Assembly (NCBI RefSeq): GCF_029081005.1
Contig: NZ_JAJQTQ010000006.1
Coordinates: 119,921 to 183,920, forward strand
From: Halomonas elongata
Lineage (GTDB): Bacteria; Pseudomonadota; Gammaproteobacteria; Pseudomonadales; Halomonadaceae
DNA: 64,000 bases
Direction of reading: 5' to 3'
Position numbers and translations under genes: made by a program. Of the stretch, positions 8,448-17,253 are shown one piece after another. The notes below the pieces were generated by a model that saw nothing but the letters and a program-made list of their open reading frames with translations, was not told where the DNA came from and did not search any database. Positions within the stretch are counted from its first letter, which is position 1; each line of letters opens with the position of its first letter.

Positions 8448-9746
8448 TCAGGCGGAGGCGGCGGCCTGCTGACCGACCAGTTCCTTGAGGCAGGTCTCGA
8501 TGATGTCCAGCCCTTCCTCGAGAATTGCGTCCTCGATGGTCACCGGCATCAAAAAGCGGACGGTGTTGCCGTACATGCCGCAGGACAGCAGGATCAGTCC
8601 CTTTTCGCGAGCTTTCTTGCACAGTGCTCCCGTCAGGTCGGCATCCGGCGTGTGTGCGGCCTTGTCGGCAACCACGTCGAAGGCGGCCATGGCGCCCATG
8701 TTGCGAGCATTGTCGATGCAGGCGAAGTCACGCTGCCAGGCGGCGAAACGGTCGGCCAGCTTGTTGCCCAGCGCCTGACTCTTCTCGAGGATATTTTCCT
8801 GCTCGAAGACCTCGAGGACCGCGAGGGTCGCCGCGCAGGACACCGGGCTGCCGGTGTAGGTGCCGCCCAGAGAGTTGCCGCCGGAGGCGTCCATGTGCTT
8901 GTCGGTGCCGACCACGGCGGAGATCGGCATGCCGTCCGCCATGCTCTTGGCCATGGTGATGATGTCGGGCTCGACGCCGCTGTGCTCGATGGCGAACAGC
9001 TTGCCGGTACGGCCGAAGCCGGACTGCACCTCGTCGATGATCATCAGGATGCCGTGCTCATCGCAGATCTCGCGGATCGCCTTGAGGAAGCTGGGCGGCG
9101 CCGGGTAGAAGCCCCCTTCGCCGAGCACCGGCTCGAGCACGATCGCTGCGGTGTCCTTGGGGTTGGCGTCGGTCTTGAGCGCCATCTTCAGGCCACGCAG
9201 GGCTTCATCCTCGCTGACCCCGTGGTAGGGCACCGGGAAGGGCGCACGGAAGACGTTGCCCGGCATGCTGCCGAAATCGGTGGCGTAGGGGGCGACCTTG
9301 CCGTTCATGGCCATGGTCATGAAGGTGCGGCCGTGATAGCCGCCGTCGAAGCAGATCACATTGTTCTTGCCGGTGGCGGCACGGGCGACCTTGACGGCGT
9401 TCTCCAGGGCCTCGGCACCGGAGTTGGCCAGCATGACCTTGGCATGGCCGCGTACCGGCGTGACCTGGCTGAGCTTCTCGGCCACCTTCACGTAGCCTTC
9501 ATAGGGCATCACGGTCTGGCAGGTATGCATCACGCGGTCCAGTTGTGCCTTGACCGCCTCGACAACCCTGGGATGGCGATGGCCGATGTTGAGCACGCCG
9601 ATGCCGCCGGCAAAATCGATGAAGCGGTTGCCGTCGGCATCCCAGATTTCGGCGTTCTCGGCGCGATCGGCGAATGCGGTGGCGGGACTGGCGGCGCCGC
9701 TGGCGACATAGCGCTGCTTGAGTTCGTTGAGCTGGGCGTTGTTCAT
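8448..9746 (-). CDS. gabT: 4-aminobutyrate--2-oxoglutarate aminotransferase
   Basis: GabT moves the amino group of GABA (in some strains also 5-aminovalerate) to 2-oxoglutarate, producing succinate semialdehyde and glutamate, in the cytoplasm with PLP. The 432-residue length matches E. coli GabT. Visible class III aminotransferase features are NSGAEALENAVKVAR at about 108-122, the PLP-contacting IIDEVQSGFGRTG at about 236-248, and the Schiff-base lysine in ITMAKSMADGMP, counted as Lys267. The start at 9746 (MNNAQLNELK) follows the Shine-Dalgarno GGGAGA; a 17-residue upstream extension is rejected. It is 34 bp downstream of gabD, forming a gabDT operon whose product pair completes GABA to succinate. 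Confidence 0.95.
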   Translation of the reverse strand: MNNAQLNELKQRYVASGAASPATAFADRAENAEIWDADGNRFIDFAGGIGVLNIGHRHPRVVEAVKAQLDRVMHTCQTVMPYEGYVKVAEKLSQVTPVRGHAKVMLANSGAEALENAVKVARAATGKNNVICFDGGYHGRTFMTMAMNGKVAPYATDFGSMPGNVFRAPFPVPYHGVSEDEALRGLKMALKTDANPKDTAAIVLEPVLGEGGFYPAPPSFLKAIREICDEHGILMIIDEVQSGFGRTGKLFAIEHSGVEPDIITMAKSMADGMPISAVVGTDKHMDASGGNSLGGTYTGSPVSCAATLAVLEVFEQENILEKSQALGNKLADRFAAWQRDFACIDNARNMGAMAAFDVVADKAAHTPDADLTGALCKKAREKGLILLSCGMYGNTVRFLMPVTIEDAILEEGLDIIETCLKELVGQQAAASA

Positions 9747-9780
9747 GAGGATCTCCCGGGATCGAAAAGTGAGAAGGCGA

Positions 9781-11226
9781 TTACAAGCCGCCGACACAGA
9801 CGTATTTTAGTTCAGTGTATTCATCCAGGCCGTGGTGCGACCCTTCGCGTCCCAGCCCGGACTCCTTGACGCCGCCGAAGGGCGCAAGCTCGGTGGACAG
9901 GAGGCCTTCGTTGACCGACACCATGCCATACTCCAGGGCTTCCATGACATGCCAGATACGGCGGTAGTCGTTGGCGTAGAAGTAGGCGGCCAGGCCGGAT
10001 TCGGTGGCGTTGGCCATGGCGATGGCCTCTTCCTCGGTGTCGAAGCGGAACACCGGGGCCAGCGGACCGAAGGTTTCCTCGGTGGCCACGCGCATGCTGT
10101 CGTCGACATCGCCGATCACCGTGGGCTGGAAGAAGGTGCCGCCCAGCTCGTGAGACTGGCCGCCGCAGATCAGACGCCCCCCCTTGTCGAGGGCATCGGC
10201 GATATGCTCGCGGACCTTGTCAACGGCGGCGTCGTTGATCAGCGGCCCCTGAGCCACGCCTTCCTCCAGGCCGTTGCCGACCCGGAGCTCGGCGACGCGG
10301 GCGGCCAGCTTGTCGAGGAAGGCGTCGTAGACACCCGATTGCACCAGCACGCGATTGGTGCACACGCAGGTCTGGCCGGAGTTGCGGAACTTGGAGGCCA
10401 CCGCGCCTTCCACGGCGGCATCCAGATCGGCATCGTCGAAGACGATGAAGGGAGCGTTGCCGCCGAGTTCCATGGAGGTCTTCTTGACCGTGCCGGCGCA
10501 CTGGGCCAGCAGCCGCTTGCCCACCGCGGTGGAGCCGGTGAAGGAGACCTTGCGCACCCGCGGGTCGGTGGTGAGCACCTCGCCGATTTCGGCGGGGCGG
10601 GCCGCGGTCACGACATTGATGACCCCCGCGGGAATGCCGACATCCTCGGCCAGCCGGGCCATTGCCAGTGCGGTCAGGGGCGTCGCCTCGGCAGGCTTGA
10701 TCACCACCGTGCAGCCGGCGGCCAGTGCCGGTGCGCACTTGCGGGTGATCATCGCCAGGGGGAAGTTCCAGGGCGTGATGGCGGCCACGACACCGATGGA
10801 TTCGCGCAGCACCAGGATGCGCTTGTCGGCGCCGTGGCCGGGCAAGGTCTCGCCGGCCACGCGCTTGGCCTGTTCGGCGTAGAATTCGACGAAGCTGGCG
10901 CCATAGGCGACTTCGCCTCGGGATTCGGCCAGTGGTTTGCCCTGCTCGAGGGTCATCAGTCGGGCGAGGGCTTCCTGGTTGGCCATGATGTGCTCGAACC
11001 AGGCGCGCAGCAGCGAGGCACGCTCCTTGGCGGTCTTGCGTCGCCAATCTCGCCAGGCTGCTTCGGCGGCGGCCACGGCCTGGCGCGCGTCCTCGGCATC
11101 GAGATCGGGAATGTTGGCCAGGGTCTCGCCGGTGGCGGGGTTGGTGACGGCGAAGCGACGCTCGGCGTCACGCCATTGGCCAGCCATGTAGGCCTTGTCG
11201 ATGAGCAACGGGGTATCGGCGTTCAT
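9781..11226 (-). CDS. gabD: Succinate-semialdehyde dehydrogenase (NAD(P)+)
   Basis: GabD oxidises succinate semialdehyde to succinate. The 481-residue protein is the usual length and has the aldehyde dehydrogenase landmarks: the NAD(P)-binding loop FTGSTAVGKRL at about 229-239, the general base Glu253 in SMELGG, and the nucleophile Cys287 in NSGQTCVCTN, with a second Cys289 as in many GabD proteins. The early motif ITPWNFPLAM contains the catalytic Asn. It is the first gene of gabDT. The divergent spacer of 180 bp to the DUF1266 gene should hold the operon promoter. No GabR-type regulator is adjacent. Confidence 0.95.
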   Translation of the reverse strand: MNADTPLLIDKAYMAGQWRDAERRFAVTNPATGETLANIPDLDAEDARQAVAAAEAAWRDWRRKTAKERASLLRAWFEHIMANQEALARLMTLEQGKPLAESRGEVAYGASFVEFYAEQAKRVAGETLPGHGADKRILVLRESIGVVAAITPWNFPLAMITRKCAPALAAGCTVVIKPAEATPLTALAMARLAEDVGIPAGVINVVTAARPAEIGEVLTTDPRVRKVSFTGSTAVGKRLLAQCAGTVKKTSMELGGNAPFIVFDDADLDAAVEGAVASKFRNSGQTCVCTNRVLVQSGVYDAFLDKLAARVAELRVGNGLEEGVAQGPLINDAAVDKVREHIADALDKGGRLICGGQSHELGGTFFQPTVIGDVDDSMRVATEETFGPLAPVFRFDTEEEAIAMANATESGLAAYFYANDYRRIWHVMEALEYGMVSVNEGLLSTELAPFGGVKESGLGREGSHHGLDEYTELKYVCVGGL

Positions 11227-11406
11227 GAGGGCAGACTCGCTTGGTGACTATCTTGTTTGACGAGTGTGCATTATTTGCAACATGGCGCCAAGCCCCCTCG
11301 AGATCTTTCCTTGAAAGGGTTTCGAGCATCGGCGCGGCGCGTGCTTTCCGTTACACTGTGTCGCCGAATTCACAGGGACGCATCTTGCGTTCCCCGATCC
11401 TGATGT

Positions 11407-13881
11407 GTGGCGAGGTGTGCCTTGGTCGATCCCATGAATGCCTGGTGGGCCCAGCAACTGGTGTTGTGCGGTTGGGCCTTCGCACCCGATCCCCTCGCGC
11501 TCGCGCCAGAGGTGGCGCGCACCCGCCTGGCAAGCCTTGATGTCGTCGATCGCGGTGAATTGGGCTGGCGCCTGCTGGAAGCTCTGGATAGCGCCCATCC
11601 CGATCCGGCACGACTGTTGGCCGCACTGGAGGTGACGGCCCTGGCGGGGGCGGCCGAGTGGTTGAGTGAATCGCGGGCCCGGCAATGGGGACAGCGCCTG
11701 GCCGAAGAGATTCACGTCCACCATGCCAGCCTGGAGGACTGGCTGGCGGCGCTGCGTCGTGCACGTAACGATGTCGGCTGGGTCCACGGTGATGACGGTT
11801 TCGCCGAGGCCTGCGAGGCCCTGGCCACCCTGGAGGGTGATGGCGAGGGGGTGACCTGGGAAATGCTGCGCGACTGGCTGCTTGCCAACCGACAGACGCC
11901 GGCATTGTGGCCCGACGAGCCCGAGGCGCGGGTATGGCGGCTGCGGGCCGCCTTCAGTCCAGTGCTGGAGGCCTCGGCGAGTTCGCTGGACTGGCAAGGG
12001 CTAGAGGTCTGGTTGGCCGAGGCCTGGCAGGTGACGGGACGCGAGGGACTGATCCGCTTGCTCTTGTGGCTGGGCGCCCAGGGGGATCGACAGGGCTGGG
12101 ATCTCGATGCCAACTGGTTGCGCGAGGCCGATGCCGAGGCGCGTCGTCGCTGGCATGCAGGGCTCGCTCCTCGGGATCGCGATTTCGGTCGTGTTCTGCT
12201 GGGATTCGTGGAGAGGGGCGAGCCCCTGGAGTGGGCCGCCTGGGACTGGTTGCGCATGATCGACCTGGCCTGGGCCGGCGCCTGCCTCGGCTGGCTCGCC
12301 GACGATGAGGCCCGGGACGTCGCGCTGCATGGTGCGGATCTGGTGCAGCGCCGCTACAGCGACTGGCCGGCACTCGCCCGGGCCTACCAGCGCGGTCGCA
12401 GCCTCTTCGAGGGGCAGGATCTACTGGGCAATGTCGATGCCGATTGGCGACTGCTCCTGCACTCACCAGTGAGTCCCTGGAAGCCGGCCCTCCAGGAATT
12501 GATCGATGCCGAGCTGATCGAAGCCTCTCGACAGCGCATGCGCGACTGGCGTCGCGATCCATGGCATTGGGTCCTGGCCCTGGCAGCGGTGCGGGAGCCC
12601 GAGCTGGCGATGCGCCAGGGGGTGACACCGAGCCTGCCGTCGGCGCGGTGTGAAGATGCCCGAAGCTATCTCGTCGAGATTCTCGACCTGCATGCCGACG
12701 AGGGCGAGGAAGCGCTGGCCCGGTACTGGCTGCCGGCCCAGGCGCATCATCTCAATCAGCTCGCGGCCGACGCGGCCCATGGTGCCTTGCCGCCTTCCCG
12801 AACGCCCTTCGGGCGGGTCGCCGGCGACGATCTGGCGGGACGTGATGCCCTGGGGCGTGCCAGCCGTCATGCCGCGACCATCCATATGGCGGAGAAGTTC
12901 GCCTTCCACCTGCAGATGGCCATGGACAGCGAGTGGTTCGAGGCATCTCGCCTGACGGATCTGGCGACGGCGTTGCAGGGATCATTGTGTCGCTTTTATC
13001 CCGATTCCCGACGCCTGCTGTCGGCCTGGGCACAGTGGGAAGCCCTGTTGCCCGAGCCGGATCAGCCCTCCCTGGCGGCGGAGATCCTCTGGCACCGCGA
13101 CGATCCGGGCAGTCTCTTCCACTGGCTCGACTGGCGAGGCGGCGAGTGGCGGGAACCGGGCATGCGCCCGGGACTCAGCCAGTTCACCGCCATGGCGCTG
13201 GTCGGCCCCCTCAACAGCGCGATCTGGAGCCTGCCGCAGCCGGAGAGTGAGCGCGAGTGCGCCTCGATACGGGAGTGGGTGGATGGCCATTACGCCGTGC
13301 ATGGTCCGGAAGGGCTGGCGGAGTTCATCGACTATCTGCTGGAAGTCGGCGATCGCCAGGAATATCAGATCAACTATGCGCCCTATACGCTCAACCCGGC
13401 ACGCCTGGCCTCGGAGATCGCGACCCTGGAGAGCGATGAGTGTGGCGAGGAGGAGCGCAACCACCTGCTGCGCCTGCAGCGTGTTCGAGCCAACGAGGAT
13501 GGCTGCAACGACCTGAACCTTGCTGCCTGGGATCTGGCGCAGGCGGTGGATCTTGCCATCGCCGGTCGGCAACTGGGCTGGCTGAAGGAGGCGGACTTTC
13601 TCGCCAGGCTGCGGCGTGCCCATGCCCTGGCCGCCAGCCACTACGGGGGATGGGAGGAGTATGCGCGAGGCCTCTATGCCGGCTTTTCCTTCTTCATGGG
13701 GGAAACTCCCGAGCGTGAGGCTTTCCTGAGCGGCTTTCGCCAGGCCCTGGCGAGTTGGCTTGCCGCCGCGCCGCCGCTGGCAGGCCCCTGGGCGAGCCTG
13801 GACTTCCCCGGTGCGCGTCCGCGTCATTGGGCGCCGATGCATGTGGATACGTTGCCGGGGGATGAGCGGTTGTTGCACTGA
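11407..13881 (+). CDS. Large protein with two DUF1266-like domains
   Basis: I see no signal peptide or membrane span in this acidic, tryptophan-rich protein of up to 824 residues. Two segments match the DUF1266 consensus of W-D-x-x-R-x-x-D-x-A-x-x-G followed by a helix ending in S-W-x-x-(F/Y). The first starts AAWDWLRMIDLAWAGACLGW at about 277 and ends near GRSLFEG; the second starts AAWDLAQAVDLAIAGRQLGW at about 706 and ends near GFSFFMG. Most DUF1266 proteins are 200-400 residues with one copy, so this looks like an internal duplication, or two copies with a long spacer. No function is known for the domain. The start could be GTG 11407 or ATG 11434; neither has a strong ribosome binding site. 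Function is unassigned. Confidence 0.75.
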   Translation: MARCALVDPMNAWWAQQLVLCGWAFAPDPLALAPEVARTRLASLDVVDRGELGWRLLEALDSAHPDPARLLAALEVTALAGAAEWLSESRARQWGQRLAEEIHVHHASLEDWLAALRRARNDVGWVHGDDGFAEACEALATLEGDGEGVTWEMLRDWLLANRQTPALWPDEPEARVWRLRAAFSPVLEASASSLDWQGLEVWLAEAWQVTGREGLIRLLLWLGAQGDRQGWDLDANWLREADAEARRRWHAGLAPRDRDFGRVLLGFVERGEPLEWAAWDWLRMIDLAWAGACLGWLADDEARDVALHGADLVQRRYSDWPALARAYQRGRSLFEGQDLLGNVDADWRLLLHSPVSPWKPALQELIDAELIEASRQRMRDWRRDPWHWVLALAAVREPELAMRQGVTPSLPSARCEDARSYLVEILDLHADEGEEALARYWLPAQAHHLNQLAADAAHGALPPSRTPFGRVAGDDLAGRDALGRASRHAATIHMAEKFAFHLQMAMDSEWFEASRLTDLATALQGSLCRFYPDSRRLLSAWAQWEALLPEPDQPSLAAEILWHRDDPGSLFHWLDWRGGEWREPGMRPGLSQFTAMALVGPLNSAIWSLPQPESERECASIREWVDGHYAVHGPEGLAEFIDYLLEVGDRQEYQINYAPYTLNPARLASEIATLESDECGEEERNHLLRLQRVRANEDGCNDLNLAAWDLAQAVDLAIAGRQLGWLKEADFLARLRRAHALAASHYGGWEEYARGLYAGFSFFMGETPEREAFLSGFRQALASWLAAAPPLAGPWASLDFPGARPRHWAPMHVDTLPGDERLLH

Positions 13882-13935
13882 CCACTCGATCATGGACACC
13901 CATGCTTGAATGCTGTCGTGTATAAGCCATTGTTC

Positions 13936-13964
13936 TTGGCTATTATGCGAAAAATGTCTATGCT
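13936..13964 (+). promoter_or_regulatory. Predicted sigma-70 promoter for the NlpC/P60 lipoprotein gene
   Basis: TTGGCT (13936-13941) and TATGCT (13959-13964) are spaced by 17 bp in the 295-bp intergenic region before the lipoprotein gene. The match is reasonable but not perfect. The rest of this spacer (13882-14176) holds no gene that I can support. Confidence 0.45.
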
Positions 13965-14176
13965 GAGGCGCTATAAGTCCATCGGCGCATGATCGACCTT
14001 GCGGTCGCGACCCGGACGGTGTCGAGCCAGGCGGGAAGTGCCACGAAAGTGGTGTCGGCGAGCCGTGAACGCAAGGGGCTTGAGTCGATGCCGGTTGACC
14101 GAACTGGGCGGTCGTGCACCAAGCCCGGAAAGCCAAGAACGAAATCCAAGGAGTATGACAGGGTGAGGGAGCAGGG

Positions 14177-14818
14177 ATGATCAACCCGACGTCGCGTCGC
14201 CTCGTTCCCGTGGTGTTGTCATGTGCCATGCTGGCGGGTTGCGCCGCCTCGGGAGGTTCTTCGTCGCCGGAAACGTCGAAGGACCATTATTTTGCCCGTG
14301 ACCTGCCGGGGCTGCCCCAGGGCGACGGGCCGATGATGTCGCTGGCGGACAATCCCATCCTGCAGGCACGGCAACTGGGCAATCCTCCTCCCACCCTGGT
14401 TCGTCGGGCCCTGCTGGCTCAGCACGAGCGTTGGTTGGGCACTCCCTATCGTCTGGGGGGAACCTCGCGCCGGGGCATCGACTGTTCGGCGCTGGTGCAG
14501 AATGTCTTCGCCGATACGTTCCGCCTCGAGATGCCGCGTACCACGGCTCGCCAGGTTCATGAGGGGCGACGCGTATCCCGGGACGAACTGCGCCCCGGTG
14601 ATCTGGTGTTCTTCCGGCCCCCCGGGGCCTATCGGCATGTGGGCATCTATGTCGGCGATGGCCGCTTCCTGCACGCGTCTTCCTCTCGTGGCGTCAAGCT
14701 CTCTTCCCTGGATAACCAGTACTGGCAGCGTTATTACTGGCAGAGCCGGCGTGCGCTGGATACTCGGCATCTGGCGCAGCGGCTCGATAGCAGTGTGATT
14801 GCCTCCGGCGAGGGTTAG
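14177..14818 (+). CDS. NlpC/P60 family lipoprotein (Spr/MepS-like peptidoglycan endopeptidase)
   Basis: This 213-residue lipoprotein has a signal peptide ending in the lipobox LAGC (Cys22). The C-terminal NlpC/P60 domain carries the catalytic triad: Cys103 in GIDCSALVQ, His154 in RHVGIYVGDG and His166 in FLHASSS. Such enzymes cut peptide stems of peptidoglycan, usually between D-Glu/D-iGln and meso-DAP or at the D,L crosslink, and act in the periplasm anchored to the outer membrane. About 60 residues of low-complexity linker separate anchor and domain. It stands alone. Its stop codon coincides with the end of a MITE-like element. The ribosome binding region GGGAGCAGGG precedes the ATG. Confidence 0.9.
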   Translation: MINPTSRRLVPVVLSCAMLAGCAASGGSSSPETSKDHYFARDLPGLPQGDGPMMSLADNPILQARQLGNPPPTLVRRALLAQHERWLGTPYRLGGTSRRGIDCSALVQNVFADTFRLEMPRTTARQVHEGRRVSRDELRPGDLVFFRPPGAYRHVGIYVGDGRFLHASSSRGVKLSSLDNQYWQRYYWQSRRALDTRHLAQRLDSSVIASGEG

Positions 14819-14960
14819 GATCTGTACGAAAAGTGCCTGCACTCGGTGATACGGTGTTGAAATCAGGTCTCAAAATGCTCATTTACTCCTTGTAAACTGC
14901 GCTTTCTCGGCCGATTTCGCCTTGTCTCACCTTCGCTCGCCGACTTTTCGTAAAGACCTA
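14816..14960. mobile_element. MITE-like element with ~18-bp terminal inverted repeats
   Basis: The 145-bp segment begins TAGGATCTGTACGAAAAGT and ends with the complement of TAGGTCTTTACGAAAAGT. The two arms agree at about 16 positions, allowing a 1-nt gap. It contains an internal short palindrome TTTAC-tcct-TGTAAA and encodes nothing. The left arm starts with the stop codon of the lipoprotein gene. Size, terminal repeats and lack of coding capacity fit a miniature inverted-repeat element. I cannot see a target-site duplication with confidence. Confidence 0.55.
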
Positions 14961-14991
14961 AGGGTTAGATCGTGTCGATCCTGATGGTCGT

Positions 14992-15870
14992 CTAACGATT
15001 GGCGACCACGAAGTCGACGAAGGCCTGTTCCGCCCGGGACAGGTAGGCGCCTTCGGCCCAGGCCAGCGACAGGTCCATCCAGCTCGGCGGTTCGAACGAG
15101 ATCGCTGCCAGCTCGGGTTCCTCCACGACGCGCCGCAGGAAAGTGGTGATGCCGAAGCCTCGGCGCACGATGGCCTTGGTCAAGGGAATCAGGTTGGACT
15201 CGAAGGCGATATCCGCCTCGGTGCCGCAGCGATGCGACAAGGCGTCGATGAACTCGCGGTGGAAGTAGCCGTCCTGGAACAGCACCAGGGGTTCGGCGAA
15301 GAAGGCCGCCGGGGTCACGGCGTCGTGTTCGGCGAAGGGATGTTCCCGGGGCACACAGACGACCATCTCTTCCCGCGTCAGGTGGCGTTTCTCCAGGTGT
15401 CGACTGGCACCGTCATCGATGACCACCCCCAGGTCCAGTTCGCCACTGGCAATCATATGCTGCAAGCGGCGCGCGCCGGCTTCCACCACGGTCAGTCGGA
15501 TACCGGGATACCGTGCCTTGAAGCCCATCAGCAGGGGCGGGAAATAATACGAGCCGAGCATCGAGGGGATGCCGATGCGGACCTCGCCCTTGACCAGGTC
15601 GTGCAGTTCGCGCATGGCTAGATGGGCGGTTTCGGCACGTTCGAGCAACTGGCGGGCATGCCCGACCAGCGCCTCACCCTCTGGAGTGAGAGCGATCCGG
15701 CGATCATGGCGATGGAACAGGGTCAGCTCGAGACGTCGCTCCAGATTGGCGATGGACTGGCTCACCGCGGATTGTGCGATGTGCAGTTCCCGGGCGGCGG
15801 CCCCGAAGCCGCCCTGGTCGGCGGCCACCAGGAAGACTCTCAGGGCGCGAAGGTCGAAGGGTAGGGTCAT
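14992..15870 (-). CDS. LysR-family transcriptional regulator
   Basis: The 292-residue protein has the canonical LysR layout: an N-terminal winged helix-turn-helix (LRALRVFLVAADQGGFGAAA then AVSQSIANLERRLELTLF) at about residues 7-55, and a periplasmic-binding-protein-like effector domain from about 90. It is divergent from an MFS transporter with 87 bp between the starts. This arrangement mirrors the ynfL/ynfM pair of E. coli, so it probably regulates that exporter in response to an unknown ligand. A 12-bp perfect palindrome sits in the spacer. Length is normal. Confidence 0.9.
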   Translation of the reverse strand: MTLPFDLRALRVFLVAADQGGFGAAARELHIAQSAVSQSIANLERRLELTLFHRHDRRIALTPEGEALVGHARQLLERAETAHLAMRELHDLVKGEVRIGIPSMLGSYYFPPLLMGFKARYPGIRLTVVEAGARRLQHMIASGELDLGVVIDDGASRHLEKRHLTREEMVVCVPREHPFAEHDAVTPAAFFAEPLVLFQDGYFHREFIDALSHRCGTEADIAFESNLIPLTKAIVRRGFGITTFLRRVVEEPELAAISFEPPSWMDLSLAWAEGAYLSRAEQAFVDFVVANR

Positions 15871-15892
15871 AAGCCTTGGTGATGAAGATCAT

Positions 15893-15904
15893 CAGAATAT
15901 TCTG
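15893..15904. promoter_or_regulatory. Candidate LysR operator palindrome
   Basis: CAGAATATTCTG is a perfect 12-bp palindrome, and its ends fit the T-N11-A type symmetry preferred by LysR regulators only loosely. It lies 22 bp from the regulator start and 53 bp from the transporter start, the usual position for a shared autoregulatory site. Confidence 0.45.
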
Positions 15905-15957
15905 TTTGGCTTATCATGTTAGTCGGACGATCATGGCCATCCAAGTCGGAGGTGGTC

Positions 15958-17253
15958 ATGATCGTCGTTCGCAGTCGCGCCTGGTGGCGCGCGACCCTGG
16001 CCCTGTGTCTGGGATCCTTGCTGGTCTTTCTCAATCTCTATGTCCCGCAGCCGCTGCTGCCGATGATGCGCGAGGCCCATGGGGTCTCGACGCTGGCGGC
16101 CAGTCTGGCGATGTCGGTCTCGACGCTTTCCCTGGCCGCGGCACTGCTGGTCTTCGGCCCCTTGTCGGATGCCATCGGCCGCGCCGGTATCATGCGCCTG
16201 ACCCTGATGCTCGCCGGGCTGCTGTCGGTCGCACTCGCCTTTGTGCCGGGCTTTGAGATGCTGCTGGTGCTTCGTGCCGTGCAGGGCTTCGTGCTCGGAG
16301 GGCTACCGGCGGTGGCGATCGCCTGGATGGGGGATGAATTCGACAGGCCTGCCCTGTTGTCGGCGGTCGGGCTCTATATCGGCGCCAATACCCTGGGAGG
16401 CATCGGTGGGCGTGTGATCGGTGGTGCAGTGGCCGAGACGGGCGGCATCTCGGCGAGTTTCCTGACGGTGGGGGGACTGACCCTGGTCGGGGTGGCGGTG
16501 TTCTGGCGTCTGCTGCCGCCGGCGCGGCGCTTCGAGCCGCGTCGATTCCGCCTGAGCGAGGCTCGAGCGGGGCTGGTCGGGCATCTGCGCAATCCCGTGC
16601 TGCTGGGCGCCTATCTGTTGGGGGGGCTGAACTTCCTGATCTTCATCAACCAGTACAGCTATATCACCTTCCGATTGGCCCAGCCTCCCTTCGAGCTGGG
16701 AGAGCGGTGGCTCGGGTTGCTGTTTCTGACCTATCTCGGCGGAACCCTGGGCTCGACGCTCTCCGGTCGCCTGTCACGTTCGAATTCCCAGCCGGCATGC
16801 ATGGCATTCGGTATCCTGCTGCTGATGACGGGTACGGCCTTGACGCTCTCCGGGCGGTTGCCGCTGATCCTGGCGGGGTTGACCATCAACGCCTTCGGCT
16901 TCTTTCTGGCTCACTCGATGGCCTCGAGCTGGGTAGGGCGCCATGCACAACAGGATCGGGGCAGTGCCTCGGCATTGTATCTGGTGTTCTATTACACCGG
17001 GGCGAGCCTGGGCGGGCTCTGGCTCGAGCCGTTCTGGTGGATGGCGGGCTGGAGGGGCGTGGTGCTCGCTTCCTGGCTGATCCTGGCCGGTACCTTCGCG
17101 ATTGCCTGGTGGTTGCATCGCGGCGAGCGTCGGCGGTCCGCGGTGAACGAGCCGGCCCGGGCCCGAGGGCGGTCTCAGGATGTCGAGCTGGCTTCGGCCT
17201 CGTCACCCCAGATCTCTTCGAGTCGTTCCGAACGTCCGCAGGCGGACTTGTAG
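15958..17253 (+). CDS. MFS transporter, YnfM-like
   Basis: The 431-residue product has 12 predicted spans. The opening loop LNLYVPQPLLPMMREAHGVS and the MFS signature FGPLSDAIGRAG resemble the YnfM/CynX-like exporters paired with LysR regulators. The ATG at 15958 is chosen for GGAGGT 7 nt upstream; an in-frame ATG at 15916 lacks a binding site. The last ~25 residues (rich in Ser, Arg and Glu) are read antisense to the end of msrA, a 79-bp tail-to-tail overlap, so the transporter may be extended at its C-terminus. The substrate is unknown; efflux is inferred from family and context. Confidence 0.85.
   Translation: MIVVRSRAWWRATLALCLGSLLVFLNLYVPQPLLPMMREAHGVSTLAASLAMSVSTLSLAAALLVFGPLSDAIGRAGIMRLTLMLAGLLSVALAFVPGFEMLLVLRAVQGFVLGGLPAVAIAWMGDEFDRPALLSAVGLYIGANTLGGIGGRVIGGAVAETGGISASFLTVGGLTLVGVAVFWRLLPPARRFEPRRFRLSEARAGLVGHLRNPVLLGAYLLGGLNFLIFINQYSYITFRLAQPPFELGERWLGLLFLTYLGGTLGSTLSGRLSRSNSQPACMAFGILLLMTGTALTLSGRLPLILAGLTINAFGFFLAHSMASSWVGRHAQQDRGSASALYLVFYYTGASLGGLWLEPFWWMAGWRGVVLASWLILAGTFAIAWWLHRGERRRSAVNEPARARGRSQDVELASASSPQISSSRSERPQADL

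Noticed and set aside
8224..8472. 82-residue open frame downstream of the oxidase gene
   Set aside because: It runs through the gabT terminator hairpin and into the antisense of gabT, and its sequence is Arg/Pro-rich. At most a decayed remnant.
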